64,000 nt of DNA from Gammaproteobacteria bacterium (GTDB lineage: Bacteria > Pseudomonadota > Gammaproteobacteria > Pseudomonadales > Pseudohongiellaceae): contig CANGUU010000006.1 in NCBI GenBank assembly GCA_947457195.1, positions 26,009 to 90,008 of the forward strand, read 5' to 3'. The translations under genes were made by a program, and so were the position numbers. The notes below the pieces were generated by a model that was not told the DNA's origin, searched no databases, and was given only the letters and a program-made list of their open reading frames with translations. Below, piece after piece: positions 44,029 to 54,463 of this stretch; the first letter of the stretch is position 1; each line of letters begins with the position of its first letter.

Positions 44029-45249
44029 ATGGACCCCGCACAATCCATTTTCACTTTCCTGCCGGTGCTGATTGCCATCGGCTTGGCATGGCTGACCGGT
44101 TATCGAAGTCGCTTCCAGCGTTTCCCCGGCCTCAAGCGCAGCCCACAGCAGGATTATTTCGTCGGGCTCAACTATCTCTTAAACGATGAGCCGGATGACG
44201 CGATCGACGTCTTCATCGAGGCGCTGGAGGTCAACTCCGCTACGCTGGCCACGCATCTGGCGCTGGGAACCTTGCTGCGCCGGCGTGGCAAGTTCGATCG
44301 CTCCATCGCACTTTTCGAGCAGATCCTGGCCAACCCGGCCTTTTCCGGCCGTGAGCAGTGCGACATCAAGATCCAGTTGGTCAAAAGCTTCATTGCGGCA
44401 GGGCTGCTGGATCGCGCCGAACGCTTGCTGGAGGAATTGACCAACAGCCCGCCTGCCACGCGGGAAGTGGCCCTCAGTCTGGCCATCAGTGTCTTCCAGA
44501 AAGAGAAGGAATGGCAAAAGGCGCTGGCGGCCAATGTCGAATTGCTGCGGATCTGCCGTCCCGAAGTTCACCCGGAGTTGCAGTTGCAGGCTTCGCATTT
44601 CCACTGCGAGCTCGCAGAGCTGGCCATGAGGGCCGGTGATCTCGAACTCGCCCGGCTGGAGCTTCGCAAGGCCATGCAGACCTGCCGGCACAACGTGCGA
44701 ATCTACTTGATGCAGGGTCAGCTCGAGGCGCGTGCTGGCGTTCCGCGCGAGGCCGTCAAGGCCTTGCTCAAGGTGGGCCAGTTCGATCCTGCATTTGCCC
44801 ATGAGGCCGCCGAGGAACTCCACAACAATCTGCAGAAAAGCGAGCTGGACCGGTCTCTCCCGGCGATATTGGGGGATGGTGCCGCGTCGCCGCAGGATGC
44901 CCGTCAGGTCATGCAGGAAATGGCCAGCATTGCCCGCCAGCAGGGCAACGACGAGGCACTGGCCTTCTTGCTGGCTCAGTTGCGCACGAGGCCATCGCTG
45001 ACCTTGCTTTCGCAGTCGTTTGCTCTGGCCGCAAAGCGCGAGTCAAAGATGCAAACCGCCGTGCTTGAGCTCGGCGCCCTGCTGCTGCAGCAGCACCTGC
45101 AGAACTTGCCCCATTATCGTTGTGGCAACTGTGGCTTCGAGCTCAAGAGTCTGCACTGGCTTTGCCCCGGCTGCAGTCGCTGGGGCATGGTCAAGCCGCT
45201 GGACGACCGCATGAGCTACCATCACGACGACTTGACCACACCTTCCTGA
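44029..45249 (+). CDS. lapB: LapB (YciM), lipopolysaccharide assembly regulator
   Basis: 406 residues from the ATG at 44029, preceded by AAGGA. One N-terminal membrane helix (residues 8-24) is followed by nine or so TPR-like helices (about 50-330) and a rubredoxin-type zinc ribbon near the C-terminus (YRCGNCGFELKSLHWLCPGCSRWG). LapB controls LpxC turnover through FtsH. Between ihfB and pyrF it sits where it often does. Confidence 0.95.
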   Translation: MDPAQSIFTFLPVLIAIGLAWLTGYRSRFQRFPGLKRSPQQDYFVGLNYLLNDEPDDAIDVFIEALEVNSATLATHLALGTLLRRRGKFDRSIALFEQILANPAFSGREQCDIKIQLVKSFIAAGLLDRAERLLEELTNSPPATREVALSLAISVFQKEKEWQKALAANVELLRICRPEVHPELQLQASHFHCELAELAMRAGDLELARLELRKAMQTCRHNVRIYLMQGQLEARAGVPREAVKALLKVGQFDPAFAHEAAEELHNNLQKSELDRSLPAILGDGAASPQDARQVMQEMASIARQQGNDEALAFLLAQLRTRPSLTLLSQSFALAAKRESKMQTAVLELGALLLQQHLQNLPHYRCGNCGFELKSLHWLCPGCSRWGMVKPLDDRMSYHHDDLTTPS

Positions 45250-45291
45250 TCACACCTTTGCGCTCTCCTGCGCTACGAGCCACCCAGAAGC

Positions 45292-45996
45292 ATGCGAGAC
45301 ACCAAACCCCTGATCATTGCATTGGACTTTCCTGATCTGAGTCAGGCCCACACCATGCTCGCACGCCTCGATCCGCAGTTGTGTCGGGTCAAGGTGGGCA
45401 AGGAGCTGTTTACGCGCGGTGGTCCCGAACTGGTACGCCGTATCGTTGATGCTGGCTTCGAAGTCTTCCTCGATCTCAAGTTCCACGACATCCCCAACAC
45501 CGTCGCTGGTGCCGTGCGGGCAGCCGCTGATTTGGGCGTCTGGATGGTCAATGTACATGCCAGTGGTGGCAAGGCCATGATGATTGCGGCAAAGGAGGCC
45601 TTGCTCGGTTTTCCTGACACGCGCCTGATCGCCGTCACCGTCCTCACCAGCATGACGGATACCGACTTGCGCGAAGTGGGTATCGCTGCAGCGCCGGCCG
45701 AACAAGTGCTGCGGCTTGCCCGCCTTACCCATGACTGCGGACTGGACGGCGTAGTCTGCTCCGCTCAGGAAATCGAGATTTTGCGGGCAGCCCTTGGGCA
45801 GCAGTTCCTCTTGGTGACCCCAGGTATCCGTCCGGCGGGCGACGTTGCGGGAGACCAGAAGCGAATCGAAACACCCGGACGCGCTCTGGCCAGGGGAGGT
45901 AGTTTTCTCGTCATCGGACGGCCCGTAACGCAGGCAAAGGATCCTGCCGGCAAACTGCGGGAGATCATGGCAGAAATCAGCGGCACGATTGCTTAG
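45292..45996 (+). CDS. pyrF: Orotidine 5'-phosphate decarboxylase
   Basis: 234 residues. The catalytic Lys-Asp tetrad is in [12 protein letters not shown], with VKVGKELF before and TPGIRPAGD and [12 protein letters not shown] for phosphate binding. It converts OMP to UMP. Length matches the family. It follows lapB by 42 bases. Confidence 0.97.
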   Translation: MRDTKPLIIALDFPDLSQAHTMLARLDPQLCRVKVGKELFTRGGPELVRRIVDAGFEVFLDLKFHDIPNTVAGAVRAAADLGVWMVNVHASGGKAMMIAAKEALLGFPDTRLIAVTVLTSMTDTDLREVGIAAAPAEQVLRLARLTHDCGLDGVVCSAQEIEILRAALGQQFLLVTPGIRPAGDVAGDQKRIETPGRALARGGSFLVIGRPVTQAKDPAGKLREIMAEISGTIA

Positions 45997-46050
45997 CTCT
46001 GCTATGGTGAGGAAGCAGCAATTCCGCTGCCTCATATTCATGGAGGATGT

Positions 46051-46368
46051 ATGCCCTTGAGGAATGCTTTCTTTGCCAAGACCCTTGCCATGCTTTTTGG
46101 TGCTGGTCTGCTGTTGTCCAGCTTGGCTGCAGGTGCGCAGTCGCAGGCGGCTTCGAGCGAAGCGGTGGAAAAGCGGGTCAATATCAACAAAGCGGATGCA
46201 GAAACGCTGGCCGACGTGTTGGTTGGGGTGGGAGCCAGCAAGGCCAGAGCCATCGTGAAGTATCGCGAGGAGAACGGACCCTTCACCACGATTGATCAAT
46301 TGGTGGATGTCAACGGCATAGGGGAGTCGATTCTGACTACCAACAAGGAAAAAATGACGCTCGAATAG
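46051..46368 (+). CDS. ComEA-like helix-hairpin-helix protein
   Basis: 105 residues with a signal peptide (residues 1-29, ending GAQ). The mature part is a HhH pair: VNINKADAETLADVLVGVGASKARAIVKYREENGPF with IDQLVDVNGIGE. ComEA-type proteins bind DNA in the periplasm during uptake; this short form may have another use. A related gene sits beside wbpM in Pseudomonas. Confidence 0.92.
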   Translation: MPLRNAFFAKTLAMLFGAGLLLSSLAAGAQSQAASSEAVEKRVNINKADAETLADVLVGVGASKARAIVKYREENGPFTTIDQLVDVNGIGESILTTNKEKMTLE

Positions 46369-46430
46369 TCGTCTTCCCGCTGTCCCCGCACCCGAGGCAA
46401 GGCGCCTTGCGCGCCTTCCCTCCCGCATCG

Positions 46431-46465
46431 CCGCTTTCCCAACAAGTTTTATCGGCGGAAAGCGG
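46431..46465 (+). other. Stem-loop between comEA-like and wbpL genes
   Basis: A nine-base perfect stem (46431-46439 with 46457-46465) with a 17-base loop. A TAGAAT hexamer follows at 46490-46495 and may be the -10 of the wbpL promoter. Terminator or regulatory structure; no T-run. Confidence 0.4.
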
Positions 46466-46528
46466 TATCCGCGTCCCTCATGCGCTCGTTAGAATGCGGC
46501 CAGGTTGGTTGATGCCTGAATCCTAGGG

Positions 46529-47584
46529 ATGCAGATTATTGAGCCACGGGTAGTTGTGGAAGCCTTGCTGGTCGCGTTGTTTTGCGCGTTGATCACGGCT
46601 GCCTGGCTGTCTTTTGCAAGAGCACGCACGCTGCTCGATATGCCCAACAACCGAAGCTCGCACCGCGTCCCTACCGTGACCAGCGGCGGCGTCGGGTTTG
46701 TCATCGCGCTCGGCGCCTACGCCGTTTGGCTGTTTCTCGAAGGTATTTTGGCAGCTCAAACGTTATGGCTGCTGTCTGGTGGCGCGGCACTCGCCCTGCT
46801 TGGCTTCCTCGACGATCGTCTCGATCTCAGCTTCAAGCGAAGGCTCTTGGTCCAGATGGCCGTCATGATGGGTCTCTGGACGTTCCTGGATACCCTTCCG
46901 CCACTGCCACTGTGGGGAGGCCTTCTGCTGTCGGGTTGGGCACTTTCGCTGCTCATGGGGCTTGCCCTGTTGTGGCTGGTTAACGCCTTCAATTTCATGG
47001 ATGGTATTGATGGGCTGGCAGCATCGGAATTCATCTTCTGCATCCTGTTGCTGGGCCTGCTAGCAGTTGCCTTGGGGCAACGTAGTTATCTGTTGCTGGC
47101 TGCGGTCTTGGCCGTAGCGGTGTTCCTGCTGTTCAACAGACCCCCGGCCCGGTTATTCATGGGGGATGTTGGCAGCTATTTCCTTGGATATCTGGTGGGA
47201 ATCCTCGGTTTGCTCCTGGTGCGCGACAAGCAGCTCGGGTATTGGAGTTTGTTCATCTCGCTGTCGGCATTCACGGCCGACAGCACGGCCACTTTACTCG
47301 GCAGAATCCATGCCGGAGGGCTGTGGTACCATCCCCATCGAACGCATCTGTACCAGTTGCTGGCGACTCGCTGGGGAAGTCACGGCAGAGTGTGTTTGCT
47401 GTACCTCGCGGTAAATGGGCTGTGGGTGGCACCCTTGGCGATGCTGGCTCAAAACTATCCTGCATGGGCGTCACTGCTAGGCCTCCTCGCCTGGATTCCG
47501 TTGGCCCTGGCTGTTGGGCTGTTGCGCAACAGGCTAATGACCGCTGAAGACCAGGTGCCACGTGTTGTCTCGAACAGCAAGTAG
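46529..47584 (+). CDS. wbpL: WbpL/WecA-type initiating sugar-1-phosphate transferase
   Basis: 351 residues with about 10 or 11 membrane helices. The metal-binding FLDDRLDL (DDxxD-like) and the VNAFNFMDGIDGLAASE catalytic phrase identify the UndP-N-acetylaminosugar-1-P transferase family, and HRTHLYQ near residue 270 is the HxxHxYQ motif. It starts O-antigen or polysaccharide synthesis on undecaprenyl phosphate. It is paired with the WbpM-type dehydratase that follows 15 bases later. Confidence 0.92.
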   Translation: MQIIEPRVVVEALLVALFCALITAAWLSFARARTLLDMPNNRSSHRVPTVTSGGVGFVIALGAYAVWLFLEGILAAQTLWLLSGGAALALLGFLDDRLDLSFKRRLLVQMAVMMGLWTFLDTLPPLPLWGGLLLSGWALSLLMGLALLWLVNAFNFMDGIDGLAASEFIFCILLLGLLAVALGQRSYLLLAAVLAVAVFLLFNRPPARLFMGDVGSYFLGYLVGILGLLLVRDKQLGYWSLFISLSAFTADSTATLLGRIHAGGLWYHPHRTHLYQLLATRWGSHGRVCLLYLAVNGLWVAPLAMLAQNYPAWASLLGLLAWIPLALAVGLLRNRLMTAEDQVPRVVSNSK

Positions 47585-47599
47585 GCAATAACTGAGTCC

Positions 47600-49561
47600 A
47601 TGATGAGATTAAGCAAATTGGATTTGTCACGTACTTTCAAGAAGCTGCTCTTGATGCTGGTGGACGGCTGCTGCGTGGTGGTCGCTCTGTGGCTCTCGGT
47701 CATTCTGGTCGATGCAGACTTTTTCAAGGTCAATGCGTTTGCAGATTACCTTGTCTATTTCCTCCTCTGTGCGGGCAGCAGTGTTTTCATCTTCCACGCA
47801 TCGGGACTTTACCGCACCGTTCTTTTGTACATGGGGCTGCAGGCAGTAGAGGTGATTCTGAAAGGCATCACCCTCAGCACGCTGGTGGCAACTTGCGCGA
47901 TCTATTTGGCTGGTGCCCTCAATTTCCCTGGTCGCGCCATTCTCGTCTTCTGGATGATGGCTTTGCTCATGATTGGCGGCTTGCGCATGGTCGCCAAAGT
48001 GACCATGCGCAACATGATGCAGAATTTTCGCCCCCGCGAACCGGTCATCATTTACGGTGCGGGTAGTTCTGGAATGCAGTTGGTGGCAGCCATCATCAAC
48101 GGTGATCAGTATTTGCCGGTTGCCTTCGTGGACGACAACGAAGAAGTCATCGGCAACAGCGTGCATGGTGTTCGGGTGCACGGGCCAGCTTCTCTCCGCG
48201 AGTTGATCTCCAATTACGCGGTGCGCCAGATCCTGTTGGCCATTCCCTCTGCGACGCACGCCGAGCGAAAGCAGATTCTCAATAATCTCGAGAAGTACCC
48301 TGTCCATGTGCGTACGGTGCCGGATCTCTTCGATATCGTCTCCGGCAAGGTGCGGGTGGATGAAATCCGTGATATCGACATCGAAGACTTGCTTGGCCGT
48401 GACATTGTGCCTCCCAACCCTGAATTGCTGGGCGCCTGCGTGGAAGGAAACTCTGTCCTCATTACGGGAGCAGGCGGTTCGATCGGCTCCGAGCTTTGTC
48501 GGCAGATCATCCGCTTGCAGCCTGCCCAGCTCATCCTGCTGGACAACTCCGAGTATGGCCTTTACACGATCGAAAACGAGCTGCGTGAGATATCGCGTAC
48601 GCTGGACAGTGGCAAGGACACGAAGATCTTCGCGTTGCTGGGCTCAGTGTGCAATGCCGTTTTGGTGGACAGCTTGCTGAAGAAGTTTTCGATTAGAACT
48701 GTCTACCATGCTGCCGCCTACAAACAGGTGCCAATGGTAGAAAAGAACATCGTCGAGGGAGTCCAGAACAACATTTTCGGAACCCTGATCCTTGCCCGAG
48801 CTGCTGCCAGACACAAAGTGCAACATTTTGTTTTCGTTTCGACAGACAAAGCGGTTCGTCCAGCCAACGTGATGGGTGCTACCAAGCGCTTTGCCGAACA
48901 GATTTTGCAGGCACTCTCCGTGAAGGAGCCGTCAACGCGCTTTGCCATGGTGAGATTCGGCAATGTGCTTGGGTCTTCGGGATCTGTAGTGCCCCTGTTC
49001 CGCAAGCAGATTGCCCAAGGTGGCCCGATAACGGTAACGCATTCCGAAGTTACCCGCTATTTCATGACGGTCCAGGAGGCGGCGCAGTTGGTAATTCAGG
49101 CAGGCTCCATGGCGTCAGGCGGAGACGTGTTCGTACTGGATATGAATGAGCCTGTGCGTATCGTGGATCTTGCACGCAAGATGATTCATCTGATGGGTTT
49201 CGTCGTCAGGGATGACCGTACGCCAAATGGTGACATCGCAATCGAATACACCGGACTTCGGCCAGGCGAAAAGCTTTACGAGGAACTGCTGATCGGGGAG
49301 CAGGTGACGGGGACCGAGCATCCCAAGATCATGAGAGCAGAAGAAGATTTTCTGACCATCGAGGAACTCGAGCCTCTGCTTGCAAAACTTCAGCAGGCCT
49401 GTGAAGTCCTTGATCAAATCACCATACGTGCAGTGCTTGCCGATGCCATCGGAGGATTTGTCTCGAAGGAAGTTCCGAGCGATCCTCTTCTTGATGTGCC
49501 GCCTTTTGCATTGTCGTCGGAGGCATCGCGTCTCAACGTGCTGCCATTCGCGCGCGGCTAG
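47600..49561 (+). CDS. wbpM: WbpM-type UDP-N-acetylglucosamine 4,6-dehydratase
   Basis: 653 residues. About four N-terminal membrane helices (1-115) precede a first Rossmann-like half with IIYGAGSSGMQLVAAI and a second, catalytic half with ITGAGGSIGSELCRQI and VFVSTDKAVRPANVMGATKR (the tyrosine is replaced by Met in this SDR branch, as in WbpM/FlaA1-like large forms). It makes 4-keto-6-deoxy sugars for O-antigen. It would supply substrate for the WbpL transferase. No other sugar gene is nearby. Confidence 0.93.
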   Translation: MMRLSKLDLSRTFKKLLLMLVDGCCVVVALWLSVILVDADFFKVNAFADYLVYFLLCAGSSVFIFHASGLYRTVLLYMGLQAVEVILKGITLSTLVATCAIYLAGALNFPGRAILVFWMMALLMIGGLRMVAKVTMRNMMQNFRPREPVIIYGAGSSGMQLVAAIINGDQYLPVAFVDDNEEVIGNSVHGVRVHGPASLRELISNYAVRQILLAIPSATHAERKQILNNLEKYPVHVRTVPDLFDIVSGKVRVDEIRDIDIEDLLGRDIVPPNPELLGACVEGNSVLITGAGGSIGSELCRQIIRLQPAQLILLDNSEYGLYTIENELREISRTLDSGKDTKIFALLGSVCNAVLVDSLLKKFSIRTVYHAAAYKQVPMVEKNIVEGVQNNIFGTLILARAAARHKVQHFVFVSTDKAVRPANVMGATKRFAEQILQALSVKEPSTRFAMVRFGNVLGSSGSVVPLFRKQIAQGGPITVTHSEVTRYFMTVQEAAQLVIQAGSMASGGDVFVLDMNEPVRIVDLARKMIHLMGFVVRDDRTPNGDIAIEYTGLRPGEKLYEELLIGEQVTGTEHPKIMRAEEDFLTIEELEPLLAKLQQACEVLDQITIRAVLADAIGGFVSKEVPSDPLLDVPPFALSSEASRLNVLPFARG

Positions 49562-49993
49562 TTACGGAGCAATCTGCGTTCGCTCGCGATGATCCATCGA
49601 TCGTTGTGATCGTGGTGTGTCGCCAAGCCGGGTGCAGATTCGCATTACTCTTTCCAATGAATTCTTTAGGCAAGCAACATTGCTGCAAAATGTTTTCGTC
49701 CAAGTGCGGGACGAGCATCTGAGAGCAGGAACCAGCAGGAGTCCAGAAACTCGCAGCAAAAGCAGCAGTAGCAAGGGCTGAAGCTGGCAGTAGTGCCTAA
49801 AGCAAGAGGTGAATAGCAGACAGCAGAAATCAGAAAAACGCTGAAGGCTGGAGGTGGAGGTGGAGGTGGAGGTGGAGGTGGAGGTGGAGGTGGAGGTGGA
49901 GGTGAAAGCCACGAGTGGACCTGAGACTGACGCTTTGACGGGTACTCCGCGTCTGGTAAGCGGCCGAGCACCCGAGGACATGCGGACTGAGAT
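49562..49993. other. Gene-free A/G-rich intergenic region
   Basis: The 430 bases between wbpM and tRNA-Asn hold no convincing gene. The stretch 49710-49850 is rich in AGCAG/AGAA words resembling a degenerate repeat, then the hexanucleotide array. Open frames here contain only the repeat translated as poly-Pro or Val-Glu. Confidence 0.7.
49849..49902. repeat. Nine tandem copies of TGGAGG
   Basis: Nine perfect hexamers in a row, starting directly after GGC at 49846-49848. One strand is G-rich and could form non-B structure. Such arrays vary in copy number between strains. Confidence 0.95.
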
Positions 49994-50068
49994 TGGCTGC
50001 CCAACCTGGGCTCGAACCAGGAACCAAGTGATTAACAGTCACCTACTCTACCATTGAGCTATTGGGCA
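49994..50068 (-). tRNA. tRNA-Asn (GTT)
   Basis: Reading the minus strand gives a 7-base acceptor stem (TGCCCAA with TTGGGCA), a D arm, an anticodon loop CTGTTAA, a T arm with TTCGAGC, and an encoded CCA. Anticodon GTT reads Asn codons. The Asn gene lies between wbpM and uvrB, its known place in Pseudomonas. Confidence 0.95.
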
Positions 50069-50103
50069 GTATTGCGAGAGGGTGCATCAATCTCAGGCGG
50101 CGG

Positions 50104-50132
50104 ATGGTAATGACAATTGGAGGGGAGGTCAA
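50104..50132 (-). promoter_or_regulatory. Promoter of tRNA-Asn
   Basis: On the minus strand, TTGACC (50127-50132) and TACCAT (50104-50109) are separated by exactly 17 bases, followed by a GC-rich discriminator (CCGCCGCC), the layout of stringently controlled stable-RNA promoters. Transcription should start near 50097. Confidence 0.65.
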
Positions 50133-50216
50133 CAAAGCCAAATGACTTTCTTGCACCCGGCTTTGTGTGTGTTGGTCGGCTACAATTTCCCGTGAAAAAC
50201 CCGGTGTTGATACTCG

Positions 50217-52232
50217 ATGGCTCGTCAGTTCAAGTTGTACTCATCCTTCGCACCAGCTGGTGATCAACCACAGGCGATCGGCAAGCTGGTCGATGGTTTG
50301 CAATCGGGATTGGCCGCCCAGACTTTGCTGGGAGTCACTGGGTCCGGTAAGACTTTCACGATTGCCAATGTGATCGCCGCGGTCCAGCGACCGGCACTGG
50401 TCATGGCGCCAAATAAAACGCTTGCCGCCCAGTTGTATGGCGAACTCAAGGCGTTCTTTCCAGACAATGCCGTTGAATATTTTGTTTCCTACTACGACTA
50501 CTACCAGCCCGAGGCCTATGTACCTTCCTCCGACTCTTATATCGAGAAGGACGCCAGCATCAATGAGCATATTGAGCAGATGCGCTTGTCAGCGACAAAG
50601 TCGCTACTGGAGCGCGCGGATGTCATCGTGGTCGCCACCGTGTCCTGCATCTACGGTCTCGGAGACCCTGCGGCTTACCTCAACATGGTGCTGCCACTGA
50701 AGGTTGGTGCAAGGATGGAGCAGCGGTTTCTATTGAAGAAACTTGCCGAACTCCAGTACGCCCGCAACGATCTTGATTTGCATCGTACTCACTACCGTGT
50801 GAGAGGAGATGTAATCGATATCTTCCCTGCCGAATCCGATATGGCAGCCATTCGGGTTGAGTTATTTGACGATGAGATCGAGAATTTGAGTCGCTTCGAT
50901 CCTCTGACGGGTGAGGTCATCGCGCGGGAGCGCGAGTTGACCATTTTCCCCAAGTCGCATTACGTCACCCCACGCGAGCGTGTGCTGAAGGCCGTGGACC
51001 AAATCAAAGAGGAATTGCAGGAGCGGTTAGCCGTGCTGCAGGCCAACAACCAATTGGTCGAGGCCCAGCGACTGCAGCAGAGAACACAGTTCGACCTCGA
51101 GATGATTCAGGAGCTGGGTTATTGCACCGGCATCGAAAACTACTCTCGATTTCTGTCTGGAAGAGGTGCAGGGCAGCCTCCCCCTACACTGTTCGATTAT
51201 CTGCCGCTCGATGCCTTTGTGGTGCTCGATGAATCCCATGTGGCGGTGCCGCAGATCGGTGCCATGTTCAAGGGAGATCGTTCACGCAAGGAAACACTGG
51301 TGCAGTACGGCTTTCGTCTTCCCTCTGCGCTGGATAATCGACCATTAAGGTTCGAGGAATGGGAGGAGCTGGCCCCGCAGCTCATCTTTGTGTCGGCCAC
51401 GCCTGGACCCTATGAAGAACAGAAACAGGGTCAATTGGTGAAGCAGGTGGTGCGCCCGACTGGCTTGATCGACCCGGAGCCAGAAGTAAGGCCGGCGTTG
51501 AATCAGGTTGATGATCTGCTTTCCGAAGCGAAGAAGAGAATTGCGGTAGGAGAACGTATTCTCGTTACCGTGTTGACCAAGCGAATGGCAGAAGACCTGA
51601 CCGACTATCTTGCCGACAGCGGCATCAAGGTCCGCTACCTGCACTCTGACATCGAAACCGTCGAGCGAGTTGAGATAATCCGCGACCTCAGGCTCGGTAT
51701 TTTCGATGTTCTCGTCGGCATCAACCTTTTGCGTGAGGGGTTGGACATCCCTGAGGTCTCGCTCGTCGCCATAATGGATGCCGACAAGGAGGGTTTCCTG
51801 CGTTCCGAGCGTTCATTGATCCAGACCATTGGTCGTGCTGCTCGCAATATCAATGGTAAGGCAATCTTGTATGCCGACCGACTGACCGATTCCATGCAGC
51901 GGGCGATCGCGACAACTCTGGAGCGGCGACAAGTACAGACAGACTTCAATTGTTTGCACGGGATCCAACCCAAGGGGATCAGCAAGCAGGTAGCTGACGT
52001 ACTGGATACTGGGTCCACTGTGGGCAAGGAATCCGGTCGCGCCGGCAAACGTGCACGTGGACCGACCGCAGTCTCCGGCGCTCCGTTACGAGATCCTCGC
52101 GAGCTGTCGGAGCGCATTCGTGAACTCGAAGCTCGGATGCATGAATTGGCGCGAAATCTCGAATTCGAAGCGGCAGCCGTGGTCCGCGACGAATTGGCAG
52201 AACTACAGAACAGGCTGTTGGCTGCCCAGTGA
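50217..52232 (+). CDS. uvrB: UvrB, excinuclease ABC subunit B
   Basis: 671 residues. Walker [10 protein letters not shown], the beta-hairpin [12 protein letters not shown], helicase motif VVLDESH, motif [11 protein letters not shown], and a C-terminal UVR helix for UvrC are all present. It is the damage-verification helicase of nucleotide excision repair. A possible -10 TACAAT is at 50181. Confidence 0.98.
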   Translation: MARQFKLYSSFAPAGDQPQAIGKLVDGLQSGLAAQTLLGVTGSGKTFTIANVIAAVQRPALVMAPNKTLAAQLYGELKAFFPDNAVEYFVSYYDYYQPEAYVPSSDSYIEKDASINEHIEQMRLSATKSLLERADVIVVATVSCIYGLGDPAAYLNMVLPLKVGARMEQRFLLKKLAELQYARNDLDLHRTHYRVRGDVIDIFPAESDMAAIRVELFDDEIENLSRFDPLTGEVIARERELTIFPKSHYVTPRERVLKAVDQIKEELQERLAVLQANNQLVEAQRLQQRTQFDLEMIQELGYCTGIENYSRFLSGRGAGQPPPTLFDYLPLDAFVVLDESHVAVPQIGAMFKGDRSRKETLVQYGFRLPSALDNRPLRFEEWEELAPQLIFVSATPGPYEEQKQGQLVKQVVRPTGLIDPEPEVRPALNQVDDLLSEAKKRIAVGERILVTVLTKRMAEDLTDYLADSGIKVRYLHSDIETVERVEIIRDLRLGIFDVLVGINLLREGLDIPEVSLVAIMDADKEGFLRSERSLIQTIGRAARNINGKAILYADRLTDSMQRAIATTLERRQVQTDFNCLHGIQPKGISKQVADVLDTGSTVGKESGRAGKRARGPTAVSGAPLRDPRELSERIRELEARMHELARNLEFEAAAVVRDELAELQNRLLAAQ

Positions 52233-52269
52233 GTACATTGGTCATCACCCAGAGATTGGGAGGATCGTG

Positions 52270-52298
52270 TTGTAGTTTTGTCGGCCCGTCTCTATAAT
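52270..52298 (+). promoter_or_regulatory. Promoter of the tRNA-Val/thrS unit
   Basis: TTGTAG (52270-52275) and a perfect TATAAT (52293-52298) with 17-base spacing, followed by the GC-rich CCGCGACC. It lies about 100 bases before tRNA-Val. The GC discriminator suggests stringent control. Confidence 0.7.
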
Positions 52299-52396
52299 CC
52301 GCGACCTTCTGCAGTTCGGGATCTCGCTCATCTGGTTGCACTCTGCAACGGAGCCTTCAGCGAAGTCGAGTCCCTCGAGACGGCGAACTAAAACGC

Positions 52397-52473
<77 letters not shown>

Positions 52474-52491
52474 CTCTTTGATTCGATAGAC

Positions 52492-54414
52492 ATGATCAAC
52501 ATCACTTTGCCAGATGGTAGCGTCCGCGGATTCGCTGATGCCGTGACTGTCATGCAGGTCGCTGAGTCGATTGGTGCAGGTTTGGCCAAGGCGGCACTCG
52601 CAGCGCGGGTGGATGGCGTACTGGTGGATACTTCCCACACCATCGGCAGCGATGCAAATCTGAGCATCATTACAGGGCGGGACGCTGAAGGACTCGACGT
52701 CATCCGGCACTCCTGTGCCCATCTGATGGCGAATGCGGTCAAGAATCTGTTTCCCGATGTGCAGGTGACCATCGGTCCCGTCATCGAGAACGGGTTCTAC
52801 TACGATTTTGCCTTTTCACGGCCCTTCACTCCGGAAGATCTGGCCAGCATCGAAAGGGAAATGGAACGACTGGCTGCATCTGACATACGAGTGGAGCGCT
52901 CTCTCATGAGTCGCAGCGAGGCCGTGGCCTTGTTCGAATCCATGGGTGAACACTATAAAGTCGAGATACTGGAGAGTATTCCCGCGGACCAGGCGCTTTC
53001 TTTCTATCGTCAAGGCGATTTCATCGATCTCTGCCGTGGTCCTCATGTGCCGGCCACCTCTCACATCAAGGCTTTCAAGTTGATGTCGGTCGCGGGAGCG
53101 TACTGGCGCGGCGATTCCCGCAATGCCATGTTGCAACGCATTTATGGTACTGCCTGGGGTGACCAGAAGGCCTTGAAAGCCTATTTGCACCTGCTTGAAG
53201 AAGCCGAGCGACGCGATCATCGCAAGATTGGCAAGAAACTCGATCTCTTCCACCTGCAGGAAGAGGCGCCCGGGATGGTTTTCTGGCATCCGAATGGATG
53301 GACCATCTACCAGATCATCAGGCGCTACATGCAGGATCTTTGGAAGGAAAACGGCTACAAGGAGATCAATACTCCTCAGTTGGTCGATTACAGCTTGTGG
53401 GAAAAGTCGGGACATGCGCAGAAGTTCAAGGACGAGATGTTCAGTGTCGAGTCCGACAACCGCATGTACGCTATCAAGCCAATGAATTGCCCTTGCCATG
53501 TGCAGGTGTTCAATCAAGGCTTGAAAAGCTATAGGGACCTGCCTTTGCGTTTGGCTGAGTTCGGAGCCTGTCATCGCTACGAGCCTTCCGGCAGCATGCA
53601 CGGACTCATGCGCGTGCGTTCCTTCACTCAGGACGATGCCCATATTTTTTGTGCACCGGAGGACATACAGGTCGAGGTTTCCAACTTCATCAAGCTCGTG
53701 GAAAGGGTGTACAACGATTTTGGTTTTACCGAAGTGGCACTCAAGCTTTCGACTCGCCCCGTGAACCGGGTGGGTGCTGACGAGATTTGGGATGAAGCAG
53801 AACAGGCGCTGGAAACGGCCCTCAACGCCACTGGCCGGCCTTGGGATCTGCAGCCTGGAGAAGGCGCGTTCTACGGCCCAAAAATCGAGTTTACCCTCAA
53901 GGACTGCATGGGGCGTCCTCGCCAATGCGGCACGATTCAGGTGGACTTTTCCATGCCAGGTCGCTTGGGCGCCGAGTATGTTGCCGAGGATAATTCACGA
54001 AGGGTGCCGGTGATGTTGCACCGGGCCATTTTTGGTTCTTTCGAGCGGTTCATCGGCATCCTGATCGAACACTACGAGGGCTCGTTTCCAACCTGGTTGG
54101 CGCCGTTGCAGGTCGTGGTCCTCAACATTACCGATAAGCAGAGTGCTTACTGTGCGGATGTTGCTAAATCCTTGCAAAACAATGGCTTCCGCTGTGAAGT
54201 GGACTTGAGAAACGAGAAGATAGGTTTTAAGATCCGCGAGCACACGATTCAGCGAGTTCCGTACTTGCTGGTGGCGGGTGACAAGGAAGTGGAGGCTGGC
54301 ACGATCTCGGTGAGAGACCGTACCGGCAAAGATTGGGGCGTTATGCCCATTGATGCGGTGATTCAACTCCTTTCGAAGGATGCAGCCACCCTCGGTCGGG
54401 TTCAGGCTGGCTGA
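52492..54414 (+). CDS. thrS: Threonyl-tRNA synthetase
   Basis: 640 residues. N-terminal TGS domain (1-60), editing domain with [12 protein letters not shown] (about 73) and CRGPHVP, class II catalytic core with [11 protein letters not shown] (zinc Cys) and [26 protein letters not shown], and a C-terminal anticodon-binding domain. It shares the transcript of tRNA-Val and infC. Confidence 0.98.
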   Translation: MINITLPDGSVRGFADAVTVMQVAESIGAGLAKAALAARVDGVLVDTSHTIGSDANLSIITGRDAEGLDVIRHSCAHLMANAVKNLFPDVQVTIGPVIENGFYYDFAFSRPFTPEDLASIEREMERLAASDIRVERSLMSRSEAVALFESMGEHYKVEILESIPADQALSFYRQGDFIDLCRGPHVPATSHIKAFKLMSVAGAYWRGDSRNAMLQRIYGTAWGDQKALKAYLHLLEEAERRDHRKIGKKLDLFHLQEEAPGMVFWHPNGWTIYQIIRRYMQDLWKENGYKEINTPQLVDYSLWEKSGHAQKFKDEMFSVESDNRMYAIKPMNCPCHVQVFNQGLKSYRDLPLRLAEFGACHRYEPSGSMHGLMRVRSFTQDDAHIFCAPEDIQVEVSNFIKLVERVYNDFGFTEVALKLSTRPVNRVGADEIWDEAEQALETALNATGRPWDLQPGEGAFYGPKIEFTLKDCMGRPRQCGTIQVDFSMPGRLGAEYVAEDNSRRVPVMLHRAIFGSFERFIGILIEHYEGSFPTWLAPLQVVVLNITDKQSAYCADVAKSLQNNGFRCEVDLRNEKIGFKIREHTIQRVPYLLVAGDKEVEAGTISVRDRTGKDWGVMPIDAVIQLLSKDAATLGRVQAG

Positions 54415-54463
54415 AATCTCCACGATTAACTAGGTTTATCACCGATCTGCTGAGGTTAAGGCC

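Noticed and set aside
49838..49910. CRISPR array or coding repeat at the TGGAGG tract
   Set aside because: The units are 6 bases with no spacers, and the translated frames are simple low-complexity products without start signals.
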